Assembly: GCA_036365145.1 (NCBI GenBank)
Contig: JAEOAD010000005.1
Span: 248,001 to 312,000 of the forward strand
From: Orientallactaga sibirica
Taxonomy: Eukaryota; Chordata; Mammalia; Rodentia; Dipodidae
Direction of reading: 5' to 3'
DNA length: 64,000 nt
Under the pieces are notes generated by a model, which ran no database searches, had not been told where the DNA came from, and saw only the letters and a list, made by a program, of their open reading frames with translations. Numbering within the stretch: the first letter of the stretch is position 1; each line of letters starts with the position of its first letter. This document shows positions 1-10,478 of this stretch, piece after piece. The translations under genes were made by a program, and so were the position numbers.

Positions 1-1252
1 CATGGCTAATTTAGAGAGATTTTGATGGACATAGCCCCTCTTTTGGCCAAAGGCTAGTGGGAGCTTGTCATTGAAGACCATAGGCTTGGTCTCCATGGGA
101 TTCTGACCTGGTTCCCAGTTCCAGCCATGGGTTCCTTTCCAATAGGTGGATCTCTTAGCCAGTCAGAAAGCCATTGGTTATCCACCAAGGTTGTGTGCCA
201 CCATTGCACAAGTGCATATGTCTTGTCAGGCTGGTTGCTTTTGAATATTTTTGAGTACTTGCTCACAATGTTGTTGGCCACTTTCCCCCAGTAGCTCATG
301 TAGCACTTTCCAGCACTAAATGTGCTAACCATCTGGGGACTGGCTCCCTTCCGGATTCCAGCCAGGTCACTCAATGTTCTGTGTTGGCAGCATGTGCTAT
401 CTTCAGAAATAGGTCTTACTTTTTACTTCAGGCAGATAATCAAGTGCTTTGATGAAAGCCTGCCTTTCTTTGGGGACTTTGTAGGTCTCCGATCAACAGC
501 TCAATGTGGGTAGCGAACAATTTCTGGTACTGGGGGGTTATATGCCAGAGCCAAATATTTTAAGGTTAGGCTTTTCCCATTCTCTCCAGGGCCCTTCTTA
601 CCAGATGATCCCCCCTCCCCCAAACTCCTGTTGAAGGTTATATCTTTTAGTCTTCTACCAAGGAGAAATTTTTTTGTGGTACCAATTTATTTGGGTTTGG
701 TTTTGTGTTTATTTTCCCCCAACCTCAGACTCCCCTCCCCCTGGCCCTTCCATCCCTATCGTCTGGCCCTCGAATTGCCTGTCAGGTATGCTAGCAACTC
801 AAGCTGTTCCAGGTTCGGAACCACAGAAAGTGAGACCATGTGGCATTTGTCTTCCTTTGTTTGTGTAATCTGTTCCAAGTCTGTCCACTTTCCTACAGAT
901 TTCATTATATCATTTTTTCTTACTGCTGAGTAGAATTCCCTTGTGTAAATGTACCACATCTTCATTATCCATTCTTCCAGTGGTGGGTACCTGGGTTGCT
1001 TCCAGTTCTTAGCTATAATGAATTGATCAGCTATGAACATGGTAGAGCAAATATTTCTGCAGTGAAGTGTGGAGCCTTTAGGATAAATGCCCAGTAGAAG
1101 AATAACTAGATTTGTTGGTAGCTCTATTTTCATCTTTTTCAGGAGTCTCAATATTGATTTCCATAGAGGTTGTACAAGTTTGCATTTCCACCGTCCTTCA
1201 GTGAATGAGGGTTCCTCTTTCCCCACATTCTTGCATAATTGTCATTTTCAAG
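1..1252 (-). mobile_element. L1 (LINE-1) 3' part, antisense
   Basis: The minus strand from about 1252 to 740 encodes the C-terminus of L1 ORF2 with defects, for example KLVQPLWKSILRLLKKMKIE, LLGIYPKG, CSTMFIADQFIIAKNWKQPR and EWIMKMWYIYTREFYSAVRK. Sequence from about 740 to 1 looks like the L1 3' UTR. It lies in the SYNPO intron before the large exon and is a dead copy. Confidence 0.75.
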
Positions 1253-1571
1253 GAACAGAAAGAAAGCTGGTATGGCAGATACTTCTAAAAGGGAAGAGTA
1301 GTGAGGGATGAGTGGAGAAGTGTGGCTTGACTTGTTCACAGTTTGGAGAAGTACTGTATTAACAACCTTCTGAGGCATCCTGAACAGTTAACCAGGGAAG
1401 GCTTCACAGCCATGAAAGGAAGGCCAGGTATCTTTATGACAGCTGATTGTGGGAAACAGTGAGTAAAGATCAAAGTCCAGAGGAAAGAGTCAGGTGTAAG
1501 AGGGGCATGGTGACTGTCTGCATGCTATTATTGCCTTCCTGTTTGCTAACTGGGCCCTTGTTCCCCTGCAG

Positions 1572-3955
1572 CATTGGGCTGGAGAACCAACTTTCCTGAG
1601 AAGGATCTGAAGGAGGCCAAGGCACGGAGCCAGCAGATTGCAGCCCAGCTGACCACCCCTCCCAGCTCTAACTCCCGTGGGGTCCAGCTCTTCAACAGGC
1701 GCCGGCAGAGGGTGAATGAATTCACGTTGGAGAGCTGTGGCCAGAGGCCACCAAAGCCCAGCCAAGAGAGCCCCCAAGCCCATGGTTCAAGCCCTACAGG
1801 CCATGCCCTAGGACTCAGCTTGAGTCCTACTTCCCTGCCCAATCCAGGCCCTCCAAAGCACTTGAGCTCCCAGAGTCCCAACAGGGGGGTCCCTAGCTGT
1901 ATCATGGAGGGGTATTCAGAGGAGGCCAGTTTGCTGCAACATCTAGAGAAGGTGGCTAGTGAAGAGGAAGAGGTGCCACTGGTGGTTTACTTGAAGGAAA
2001 ATGCAGCACTGCTGACAGCCAATGGGCTCCACCTGTCCCAGACCCGAGAGGCCCAGCAGTCCCCACCAAGCCCTTCTGCAACCGAGGTACATGGCCCAGC
2101 TGTAGATGCCAACCAGAACCTTTCCTCACCCACTGCCATGCTCACCACACCAGCCTCTACCAGCCACCACAACCAGCCAGCTGCTGACGTCAACCAGAAC
2201 CCTCCAGCCTCTGTCACCTCACAGAGCCTGTCATGTGCTATGGTCCAACAGAATTCATTTGAGGCACAGTGTTCTCCAAATGGCACGACCCCTGATTTCA
2301 AACCCAGCACCCCAAGTGCTGATGGGCAGCCCCAGGTGCCAACAGAGGAGGTGAGGTCCAGCATACTCCTGATTGATAAGGTGTCAGCTCCTCCCACTTC
2401 CACCAACACCTTCTCCAGAGAAGCCTCTCCCCTCTCCAGCACTGGACCACCAGCCACTGACCTTATGTCCAGCTCCCTGCTTATGGACATCCAGCCCAGT
2501 ACCCTAGTATCTTCAGCAGAACAAGAGATGTCCGGACGCACACCTGCCACCATGCCCACCAAGGTGTACAGTGAAGTCCACCTCACACTGGCCAAGCCCC
2601 CATCGGTGGTCAACAGGACGGCCAGGCCTTTTGGGATCCAGTCAGGCACCAGTCAGATGGAGCTGAGCCCCATGACAGAGAGAAAACATCTTAGGGAGAA
2701 GGTCCCGGCTCCCCAGGCCACCACCATGATAGACAGGAGTCCACGACCACAGAGACATGTGATGTCCCAAAGCCCCATGGTGGAAAGGAGGCTGGTGGGG
2801 CAGAGAAGCCCAGCTTTGGAGAGACGCCCCTTGGGGAACTTTACCCCGCCCCCCACCTATGCAGAGACTTTGTCCACAGCCCCCCTGACTTCCCGAGTTA
2901 GGTCTCCCCCTTCTTATTCTGCCCTGTACCCAAGCTCTGACCCCAAGCCTTCTCATCTGAAGGGCCAGGCAATTCCCACAAGCAAGACAGGCATTTTGGA
3001 GGAATCAATGGCCCGCCGTGGCAGCCGGAAATCCATGTTCACCTTCGTGGAGAAGCCCAAGGTGACCCCAAATCCAGACTTGCTGGACCTGGTACAGACA
3101 GCAGATGAGAAGCGGAGGCAGAGAGACCATGGGGAGGCAGGTATGGAGGAGGAGCCCTTTGCCCTGGGAGCTGAGGCCTCCAATTTTCAGCAGGAGCCAG
3201 CAGCTCGGGACAGGGCCAGCCCCGCTGCAGCTGAGGAAGCTGTCCCTGAGTGGGCCTCCTGCCTCAAGTCGCCCCGTATCCAGGCCAAGCCAAAGCCCAA
3301 ACCTAACCAGAACCTCTCTGAGGCCTCCGGGAAAGGGGCTGAGCTTTATGCCCGCCGCCAATCACGGATGGAGAAATATGTCATCGAGTCTTCAGGTCCC
3401 TCTGAACTGGCACGGTGCCCTTCACCCACCATGTCTCTGCCTTCATCTTGGAAATACTCTACTAATGCCCCTGGGGGCTTCCGAGTGGCATCCCTAAGCC
3501 CAGCACGAACCCCACCTGCCTCCCTTTACCATGGCTATCTACCTGAGAATGGAGTCCTGCGCCCAGAACCCACAAAACAGCAGCCCTACCAGATGCGGCC
3601 CTCACTCTTTGTCCTATCTCCCATCAAGGAACCTGGCAAGGCCTCCCCCCGTGCTGCCTCCTCACGCACTGCTTCCCCTCGAGCTGCCTCCCCTGCCAAG
3701 CCCAGCACTCTGGACCTGGTGCCCAACCTACCCAGGGTGGGTCTCCCACCATCTCCTGCTCTGTCTCGGCCTTCTCGCTCCTCCTCAGGCCTCCAGCCTT
3801 CTGCTGTGAGCCCCACCTACAGCAGTGACATCTCCCCAGTGTCTCCTTCCAGGGGGTGGTCTCCCAGAGCCAAGCAGGCCCCTAGGCCCTCCTTCTCCAC
3901 TCGGAATGCTGGGATCGAAGCCCAGGTGTGGAAGCCTTCCTTCTGCTTCAAGTAA
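1572..3955 (+). CDS. SYNPO: SYNPO large coding exon (short C-terminus if read through)
   Basis: The acceptor CCCCTGCAG ends at 1571. Two bases complete an Ala codon and the frame then runs uninterrupted to TAA at 3953-3955, giving the C-terminus VWKPSFCFK. An internal ATG at 1904 ([16 protein letters not shown]) matches the start of the shorter human isoform, so it is a credible alternative initiation point. Two PPxY motifs, PPTY (2849-2860) and PPSY (2906-2917), are ligand types for WW domains. A GT donor at 3926-3927, nine codons before the stop, lets the exon splice in phase to 9818. The segment around 3649-3700 holds short Ser-Pro-Arg-Ala-Ala type repeats (ASPRAAS-like units), consistent with the repeated C-terminal part of the family. 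Confidence 0.95.
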
Positions 3956-5738
3956 CAAGTCCCATGGGAGTCCCACTGCCTGTCAAGGCCTGTTCTCGGA
4001 TGGCCAGAAAGCAAATGTGTCAGGATGTGGCTCAGTCCTTAGTGAGGAGGATGGGCATCTGGCTCAAGGTCTGGCATTGCTCCAGCTCATTATGTGACCT
4101 TGGGCAGATCATCTCCCCATGTCTGGGTGGGGAGGAGGGGCATGGAAAGTGAATACCCTCAGCAGGTCCTGGATGGGCAGAAGGGCTTCCTCCGGCCTTT
4201 CAAGCTACAGGGATGCGAGTCTGATGCCAGCGTCTTGCTGGGGGAAGGCCTGGAGAGCTCCTAAAGGGGACATTTGGAGCAGACGCCCAGAGCCTGCCTC
4301 CCTCCTGGGGCTCACACTCCTGGCGTCTTTCCTCCTGCTTCTGGATTCTTACTTCTGCAAGCTATCTCCTCCCATATACCTGCTGGACACTGTTTCCTCT
4401 CCACTGCTTCAGAGAGCTTGCCTCCCTCCACCTTCTCTCCTGTCCTGGGTACTTCTGGTGCCAGACTTAGCTCACCACTGCTGTCTGATGCTCTTCTAAT
4501 GCCCTCAGAGACTGCTGCCTCCTTGCCCTCTTCAGGACCTGGTTCCACACAGGGACATTCCTGGGCCCAGACCTCAGTCCTATTTCCACCTGCCTTGTCC
4601 TCACTGTTTGAGGGTGAGGGACAGCATGGGGGATCCCTGCAAGAAGGAGGACCCTATAGGGAACTCTGCAGAAGTGGGTGAGCTACTCGCAGAGTGGCCT
4701 CTTAGTGTTATATTGACCTCAACCAAGGTCTCACTCACCCAATGAAGTCATCTCAGTGCAGTGAAACAGGCCCAGAGAGAGGTGCTGAGGGAGAAAGGCC
4801 TCAGAAGCGAGGAGACAGTGCCCTGGGAAGAAAGGAGGGGGGACAAGTTGTTGTGGAGGACTAGAGGAGTTAGATGTCCATGAAGGTGGATTTTAAGTAT
4901 AGTTGGAATGAGCTGTCACAGGAGGCCACAAGATTAGAAGCTTGGGCTGGGTTTGGCTTAAGATCAGCTGGTGACAGTGGGAGCATGGCACAGTAAGTAG
5001 CTCAGAGGGAAGGGATAGGGCAGACCCTAGAGCTTAGAGGCGAGGCCTGGGACTTAGACCTGGATTCTAACAGACTGGGTTCTGTACCTCTGGGTCTCAG
5101 GTTCCCCATTCATACAGAGAGGGTATGAAGTTAGGTGGCTTAAGATATCTACCTTGTTCCTCTTTGATGTGGTGTAGCCCCCAAGAACTAGGTTTTGTAG
5201 GGGGGTGGTATGAGAGAATAAAGATGCAAGAAGCAGGATTCAGATGGAAGCTTCCCAAGACCTGGGGCGAGGACCACCCACTTCCTCTTTCCTAGTCCTA
5301 TTTCTGGGCTCCCAGAGGGGCAGGGGTGGTGGAGGCGGTGCCCATGCTGGGCTGAGCCTGCAGTTCTCTTGAGCTCTGGGCTTGTCTCCAAGGGAACAGA
5401 GGTGCTTTGTCAGTGAGCTCATCCACATGGAAGAAGAGGATGTCTGGAAGCTGAGTGAGCTTGGCTTCTTTCAGGCCAGGTACCTCAGAACAGAACAAGC
5501 TCCTGGGGGATCCTGCTCCCTTCCACCTTGGGGGACCGGCAGTGAAAGAGCCTAACTGCCACCCTGCAGTTCCTGCCACTAGGCTGGGCTCTTCCCCACT
5601 TTGTTTTATCTTCTGTTCTCAATACACTCTGCCTCAAATCTGTTTTGCTTCTTTCTTCTGCGCTGTTGCTGTGATGGGCTGGGGCTCCTTCTCTTCTCCC
5701 TGATTTGGGCCTTGAAGTACAGGAAGACTGTTCAGCTG

Positions 5739-5784
<46 letters not shown>

Positions 5785-7196
5785 GTGTGTAAGTGAGGTT
5801 GTGTCCTCTATCTCCTGTTGCATCTGTTGTGTGACTGGATCTGCCAGGGGTCAGCTATGTGCTGGTTGGGGTGGGTGGTCCACCTTCAGGGGCTGAAGCC
5901 CTGGGCATGCCATTTGCTTCCATTTGTTTCCTTCCCTGACTCTTGCCCAAAGTGTGTTGATGATAGGGAAACACACTGCTCCTAAGGTCCAAATGTATGT
6001 ATGTATGTATGTTTGTATGCATGCATGCATGTATATATGTATTTACTTATTTTTATTGTGATAGGATCTCACTTTGTAGCCAAGGCTAGCCTTGAATTCA
6101 CAGCTATTTTCCTGCTTCAGCCACTATGCTTTTTTTTTTGAGGTAGGGTCTCGCTCTATCCCAGGCTGACCTGGAATTCACTATGTAGTCTCATGCTGAT
6201 CTCAAACTCACAGTGATCCTCCTACCTCTGCCTCCCGAGTGCTTGGATTAAAGGCATGCGCCACTACACCTGGCAGATAGAGTGCGACATAGAGGGAGGA
6301 AGGGAGGGAGGAAAAGAATGGGTGTGCCAGGGCCTTCAGTTGCTCCAAATGAACTCCAGACGCATATGCCACCTTGTACATCTGGCTTTATGTAGGTACT
6401 GGGGAATCAAACTCGGGTCATTAAGCTTTGCAGACAAGCGCCTTAACTGCTGAGCAATCTCTCTAGTCCTCTGGATTGCTTAAATGTGATTGAAATGTTT
6501 TCACCAAAACATTTACTCTTCAGTTCCCTCAGGTCCCCTCCCTCTCCATCTGTTATCTAAATTCAACTAACTTTGACATATTTCCCAACTCATCACCTGC
6601 CTGTCTCCTGAAAACAAATTTCTGCTCCTGGTGGCTAAGAAAGAGCTGCCAGATCTATACCTGTTTCCTATGAGACCTTGCACTACCTCTTCCTATCTCT
6701 GGCCTGGTGTCCCCTTCTATGCAATGACAGCACTACAGGAAGTAGTCTGGGATCTCCATGTGGTCTCTCATAGTCCATGGCTAACTCTGCTTGTGCATGC
6801 CCACCACAGGCTCCACTGTGGGATTGGGTTGACTCAATTCTGTTTTCTAAAATTTCACTCATTGTGTTTTCAAGGAGTGGAATGGGTATGGTACACTGAG
6901 CCCTCTGGCAGAAAGTGAACAGCTCTGCTTTGCTGCAGCCTTTTTGTCTTGTGCACCCTCCTGCTCTGCACAGATGGAGTTGGCCACAGTAGTTAGCATG
7001 AGGTCAGGCTTGGCTCACTTCCAAAGGACAACAGGCTGCTCACTACTGTCCCCACATTCCAACCAATGCTTAAGCCATTCCACTTCACAGTATTGGTCCA
7101 CTTGTTGGACCCAGCAATCCCCCATGACTAAGAAAGGAAGACAAAACTTTGGAGATTTTTTTTGGGGGGTGGGGGGAAGGAGAGAGAGAGAGAGAC

Positions 7197-7260
<64 letters not shown>

Positions 7261-10200
7261 GACATGCCAGCAGCCTCTCAGCCGCTGTGAATGAACTCCA
7301 GATGCATGCGCCCCCTTGTGGGCAAGTGCAGCATTGCGTCCTTGTGTCACTTTGCATCTGGCTAAACGTGGGACCTGGAGATTGGAACCGGGTTCTTAGG
7401 CTTAGCAGGCAGGCGCCTAAACTGCTAAGCCATCTCTCCAGCCCTGGAGATTTTTTTAAATATAATATTTTAGTTATGTATTTGCAAGTAGAGACAGAAA
7501 TGAGAGAGAAGAAGAAGAGGAAGAAGAAGAAGAAGGAGAAGAAGAAGGAGAGGAGGGGAGAGAAGAGGGAGGGCATGCCAGGGGGACTTTTGCCACTGCA
7601 AACAAACTCCATACACATATGCTACTTTGTGCATCTGGCTTTTATGTGGGTACTGTGGAATTGAATACAGGCCATCAGGCTTTGCAAACCAGTGCCTTTA
7701 ACTGCTCAGCCATCTATGGAAGCAAGAGGTTGACATCCAGGGTTTTCCTCAATCACTCTTTTTTTCTTTTCTTTTCTTTTCTTGAAGACAGAGTCTCTCA
7801 CTGAACTAGAGCTCACTGATTGAGCTAGACTAGTTAGCCAGCAAACCCTAGGGATCTTCCTTTCTCCAGTGCTCCAGCCCTGGGATTACAGGCACATGCC
7901 ACTACCCCTGGATTTGGGGTATTGGTGATCTGAATCAGGTCTTCATTATTTAGTTTGAGGGTTTTTTTTTGGTTTTTTTGAGGTAGGGTCTCACTGTAGC
8001 TCAGGCTGACCTGGAATTCACTACGTAGTCTCGGGGTGGCCTTGAACTCACGGCAATCCTGCTACATCTGCCTCCCGAGTGCTGGGATTAAAGATGTGCA
8101 CCACCATGCCCAGCTTTAGTTTGAGGTTTTGATTGGGTAGGAGGCACAGACTAGGCTGGATGGAGGATTGCCAGCAAACTTAAATTTGATTGGGAGCCCA
8201 AACAGAATGCTTATTTTTGGAATCTGATTGGATGAATTGTTGGATGGTGCAGGACATGTATGCTTCATGTGGATTGCATGGATTGCCAATCACCCCATTT
8301 TTAACCCAGTTAAAATTGCTTAAACATGGTGTAGTCTTTGAACAGCAGGTACACACACACACACACACCACATCTTGCTGGGGGAGATAACACGCAGCTG
8401 TTATTTACACCTTAGCTTCATTTTCATCATGAGTAAAATGGATGTGATAGTGTCAGGTTCCTAAGCAGTCTGCTGTGAGGAATCAATGAGACATGAAAGA
8501 TGAGAATGAATATATAGTTCTATTTATTTGAGAGACATAGAGAGAGAATGTGTGCACCAGGGGCCTCTAACCACACTACCAATGAACTCCAGACACATGT
8601 GCCACCATTTGCATCTGGCTTATGTGGGTTCTGGGGAATCAAACCTGGGTCCTTGGGCTTCGCAGGCAAGTGCCTTATCCACTAAGCCATCTCTCCAGCC
8701 CCAGAGCAGTGCTTTCTAACTTCAAAGATGTCTACCATCTGGTGGTTAAGGAGTCACACTCCTTACCTATGTTGATAAGAAGTGCAAGGAGGGAAGAGTG
8801 CCGACCAGAAATGAGTAACCCTACTTCCTTTATTCCCCTCTGTCAGTTGGATCTTCTTCCTACTCAGAAACATAAGGAAAAAGTGAGGAGGTAGCCTGGC
8901 CACATAGAAAAGACTGAAAGGGGCCCTTCATCAGATCCAATCGTTGTTTGTTTGTTTGTTATTTGGTTTTCGAGGTAGGGTTATGCTCTAGTACAGGCTG
9001 ACCTGGAATTCACTATGTTGTCTCAGGCCATCCTCGAGCTCACAGCGATCCTCCTACTTCAGCCTCCCGAGTGCTGGGATTAAAGGTGTGCGCCACCACG
9101 CCCTGCTAAATTTAATTTTTTAGTTAAATATTTACCACTATTAAGATTGGGCCTGCAAGGAGTGGTGGCGCACACCTTTAATCCCAGCACTCGGGAGGCA
9201 GAGGTAGGAGGATCGCCGTGCGTTCGAGGCCACCCTGAGACTACACAGTGAGTTCCAGGTCAGCCTGGGCTAGAGTGAGACCCTACCTCAAAAAACCAAA
9301 TATAAATAAATAAATAAATAAATAAATTAATTAATTAAATCAAGATAATGCAACCATATCGTTCAAGATTCCAAACATACATATAAAGCAATACCAAAAG
9401 ACTTGGTCCCACCCCTTGTCAGTGTGTGGCTTTGTCCCTGTTAGCTCCATTTCTTAACTAGTAACCGCTTTTTCGTGTGTAGCGAATCCACTTCACAGAG
9501 AAGGAAACTTAAGGGTCGAGGGCTGCGTGATTGCTTGCCTAGACCCCCCCTTCAAGTGAAGCAGTCTGTCTCCAAAGCAAGTTGCTTAACCCGATCATAA
9601 GCCTCAGCAGAGGCTGACCCCAGACAGCAAAGGTTTTTTGCGGCTTCTGTGCTGAGCCGGGCCACCGCGTAGAACTGCAGGTGCTCCGTGACTTTGCACA
9701 GCACCTTTCCAGTCTTTGTATCTTGGGCGGCCAGACTCGGTCCCTTCCCCCTTCCCAAAGCTCTGGTTTGCTGCGACCTGGCACTAACGACTGCCCCGTC
9801 CTCTGATCTCTCCTCAGGACCGCCCGGAGAGCCAGCCCGCCTCTCCGCCCTGGACGCCGGGCACGTCCCGGCCCCCCAGCAGCCTGGACGGCTGGGCTAG
9901 CCCCGGGCCGTGGGAGCCGGGCCGCGGGAGCAGCGTGAGCAGCCCCCCGCCGCCGCCGCCGCGGTCCCCGTCGTGGAGCGAGCGCTCGGTCTCCCCGCTG
10001 CGGCCCGAGAGCGAAGGGCGCCCCCCGAGCCGCCAGCTGCAGGCCCTCCTGGCCCGGAACATCATCAACGCGGCCCGGCGCAAGGGCGCCTCCCCGCGGC
10101 CGGCGGGCGCACAGCCCCTGCGGCCCGCTTCCCCCGCCGCCGCCGCCGCCGCCGCCGCCGCGCATGCGCTCCCCGCAGCCCGCCCGCCCGGGCGCCGGCG

Positions 10201-10478
10201 CTGCGCGCGGGGCCGCCTTCGCCCACCTACGGCGGAGTCCGCTGCCCGCAGGGCGCTCGCTCTGCTCCAGCCCCCGGAGCCCGGAAAGCGCGCCGGCCAG
10301 GCCCACCCCCATCCCCTACCGCCGCTCGCCCACAGACTCCGATGTGTCCCTGGACTCCGAGGACTCCGGGGTCAAGTCTCCTGGCATTCTCGCCTACAAC
10401 ATTTGTCCTCGCGGGTGGAATGGCAGTCTGAGGCTCAAGCGTGGGAGCCTCCCCACCGAGGCCTCCTGCACCACCTAA
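1572..10478 (+). CDS. SYNPO: Synaptopodin (SYNPO), 3' part, two alternative C-termini
   Basis: Actin-associated, proline-rich protein of podocyte foot processes and dendritic spine apparatus; family members bind alpha-actinin and regulate RhoA signalling. The visible coding parts are 1572-3925 (or to the stop at 3955) and 9818-10478. The first block reads about 793 codons that match mammalian synaptopodin along their length, including [20 protein letters not shown] near the start and [20 protein letters not shown] in the middle. Earlier exons lie left of the window. Both joins are phase 0: the donor after 3925 (CAG|GTG) pairs with the acceptor before 9818 (CTCAG|GAC). The composition is low-complexity, rich in Pro and Ser, with no membrane segment. 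The terminal exon carries an apparent one-base frameshift (see findings). Gene identity is very sure; the isoform structure is inferred from splice sites and recalled human isoforms. Confidence 0.95.
3956..5240 (+). other. SYNPO: Probable 3' UTR of the read-through SYNPO isoform; intron of the spliced isoform
   Basis: This repeat-free stretch directly follows the stop at 3955. An AATAAA hexamer at 5217-5222 could end the read-through transcript. For the long isoform the same bases are intron. The cleavage position cannot be fixed from sequence alone. Confidence 0.45.
5217..5222 (+). terminator. SYNPO: Candidate polyadenylation signal AATAAA, SYNPO read-through form
   Basis: A canonical hexamer 1.26 kb after the stop at 3955. 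No strong GT-rich downstream element is visible, so use is uncertain. Confidence 0.35.
5744..5792. repeat. (GT)n microsatellite
   Basis: About 20 GT units in the SYNPO intron, with an imperfect end. Confidence 0.95.
5994..6046. repeat. (ATGT)n/(ATGC)n microsatellite
   Basis: Tetranucleotide ATGT units with TTGT and ATGC variants, next to a decayed B1-like SINE (6047-6129). Confidence 0.85.
6130..6469 (-). mobile_element. B1-like SINE fused to DIP-like SINE
   Basis: Reverse B1-like sequence (6130-6274, poly-T start, GCTTGGATTAAAGGCATGCG) abuts a reverse DIP-like body (6275-6469) with no A-rich tail between them. In sense the order is DIP then B1. Confidence 0.8.
7157..7444 (-). mobile_element. 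DIP-like tRNA-derived SINE with long GA tract
   Basis: Reverse element ending in GCCATCTCTCCAGCCC. Its internal purine tail is an expanded (GA)n at 7180-7258. Confidence 0.85.
7180..7258. repeat. (GA)n microsatellite
   Basis: Nearly perfect GA tract of about 79 bp, interrupted once by ACATA, inside a SINE. Confidence 0.95.
7446..7716 (-). mobile_element. DIP-like SINE with (GAA)n
   Basis: Reverse DIP-like element with a GAA/GAG tract at 7505-7570, followed by the diagnostic body and CAGCCATCT end. Confidence 0.75.
7780..7913 (-). mobile_element. Decayed B4/B1-related SINE
   Basis: GAAGACAGAGTCTCTCACTG to GGGATTACAGGCACATGCCA resembles the B1-derived half of rodent B4 elements. Confidence 0.5.
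7961..8114 (-). mobile_element. B1-like SINE
   Basis: Reverse copy with GAGGTAGGGTCTCACTGTAG and GTGCTGGGATTAAAGATGTG. Confidence 0.85.
8521..8702 (-). mobile_element. DIP-like SINE
   Basis: Reverse copy from TATTTATTTGAGAGA to CCATCTCTCCAGCCCC. Confidence 0.85.
8942..9107 (-). mobile_element. B1-like SINE
   Basis: Reverse copy preceded by (GTTT)n. It is the left arm of an inverted B1 pair with 9155-9340. Confidence 0.85.
9155..9340 (+). mobile_element. B1-like SINE with (AAAT)n tail
   Basis: Forward copy, well preserved, with the tail AAATAAATAAATAAATAAAT at about 9306-9325. Confidence 0.9.
9818..10478 (+). CDS. SYNPO: SYNPO alternative terminal coding exon with apparent frameshift
   Basis: The exon follows an acceptor (CTCCTCAG, ending 9817) and begins [20 protein letters not shown] in phase 0. 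It carries the known tail of long synaptopodin, including [17 protein letters not shown] and, at the end, [15 protein letters not shown] and the terminal [10 protein letters not shown] before TAA at 10476-10478. The length is 661 nt, one more than a multiple of three, although both ends are in known phase. The first half reads in the frame of 9818; the second half (from about 10136) reads in the frame of 10164. Read without correction, the first frame runs through an unrelated tail to TGA at 10499-10501. The exon is very GC rich, with a GCC/CCG tract at 10136-10160, a place where both true slippage and assembly error occur. Exon identity is sure; the reading-frame state is open. Confidence 0.88.

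Noticed and set aside
740..1252. Novel minus-strand gene at 756-1226
   Set aside because: The translation is the C-terminus of L1 ORF2.
1987..2649. Long antisense open frame (220 codons) opposite SYNPO
   Set aside because: It lies wholly inside the SYNPO exon, has biased composition from the opposite strand and no family resemblance.
7015..7664. Ser/Leu and Arg/Glu repeat proteins over 7149-7618
   Set aside because: Translations of the (GA)n and (GAA)n microsatellites inside SINEs.
9539..10312. Antisense open frame over the SYNPO terminal exon
   Set aside because: Same cause: GC-rich exon; the sense strand matches synaptopodin.
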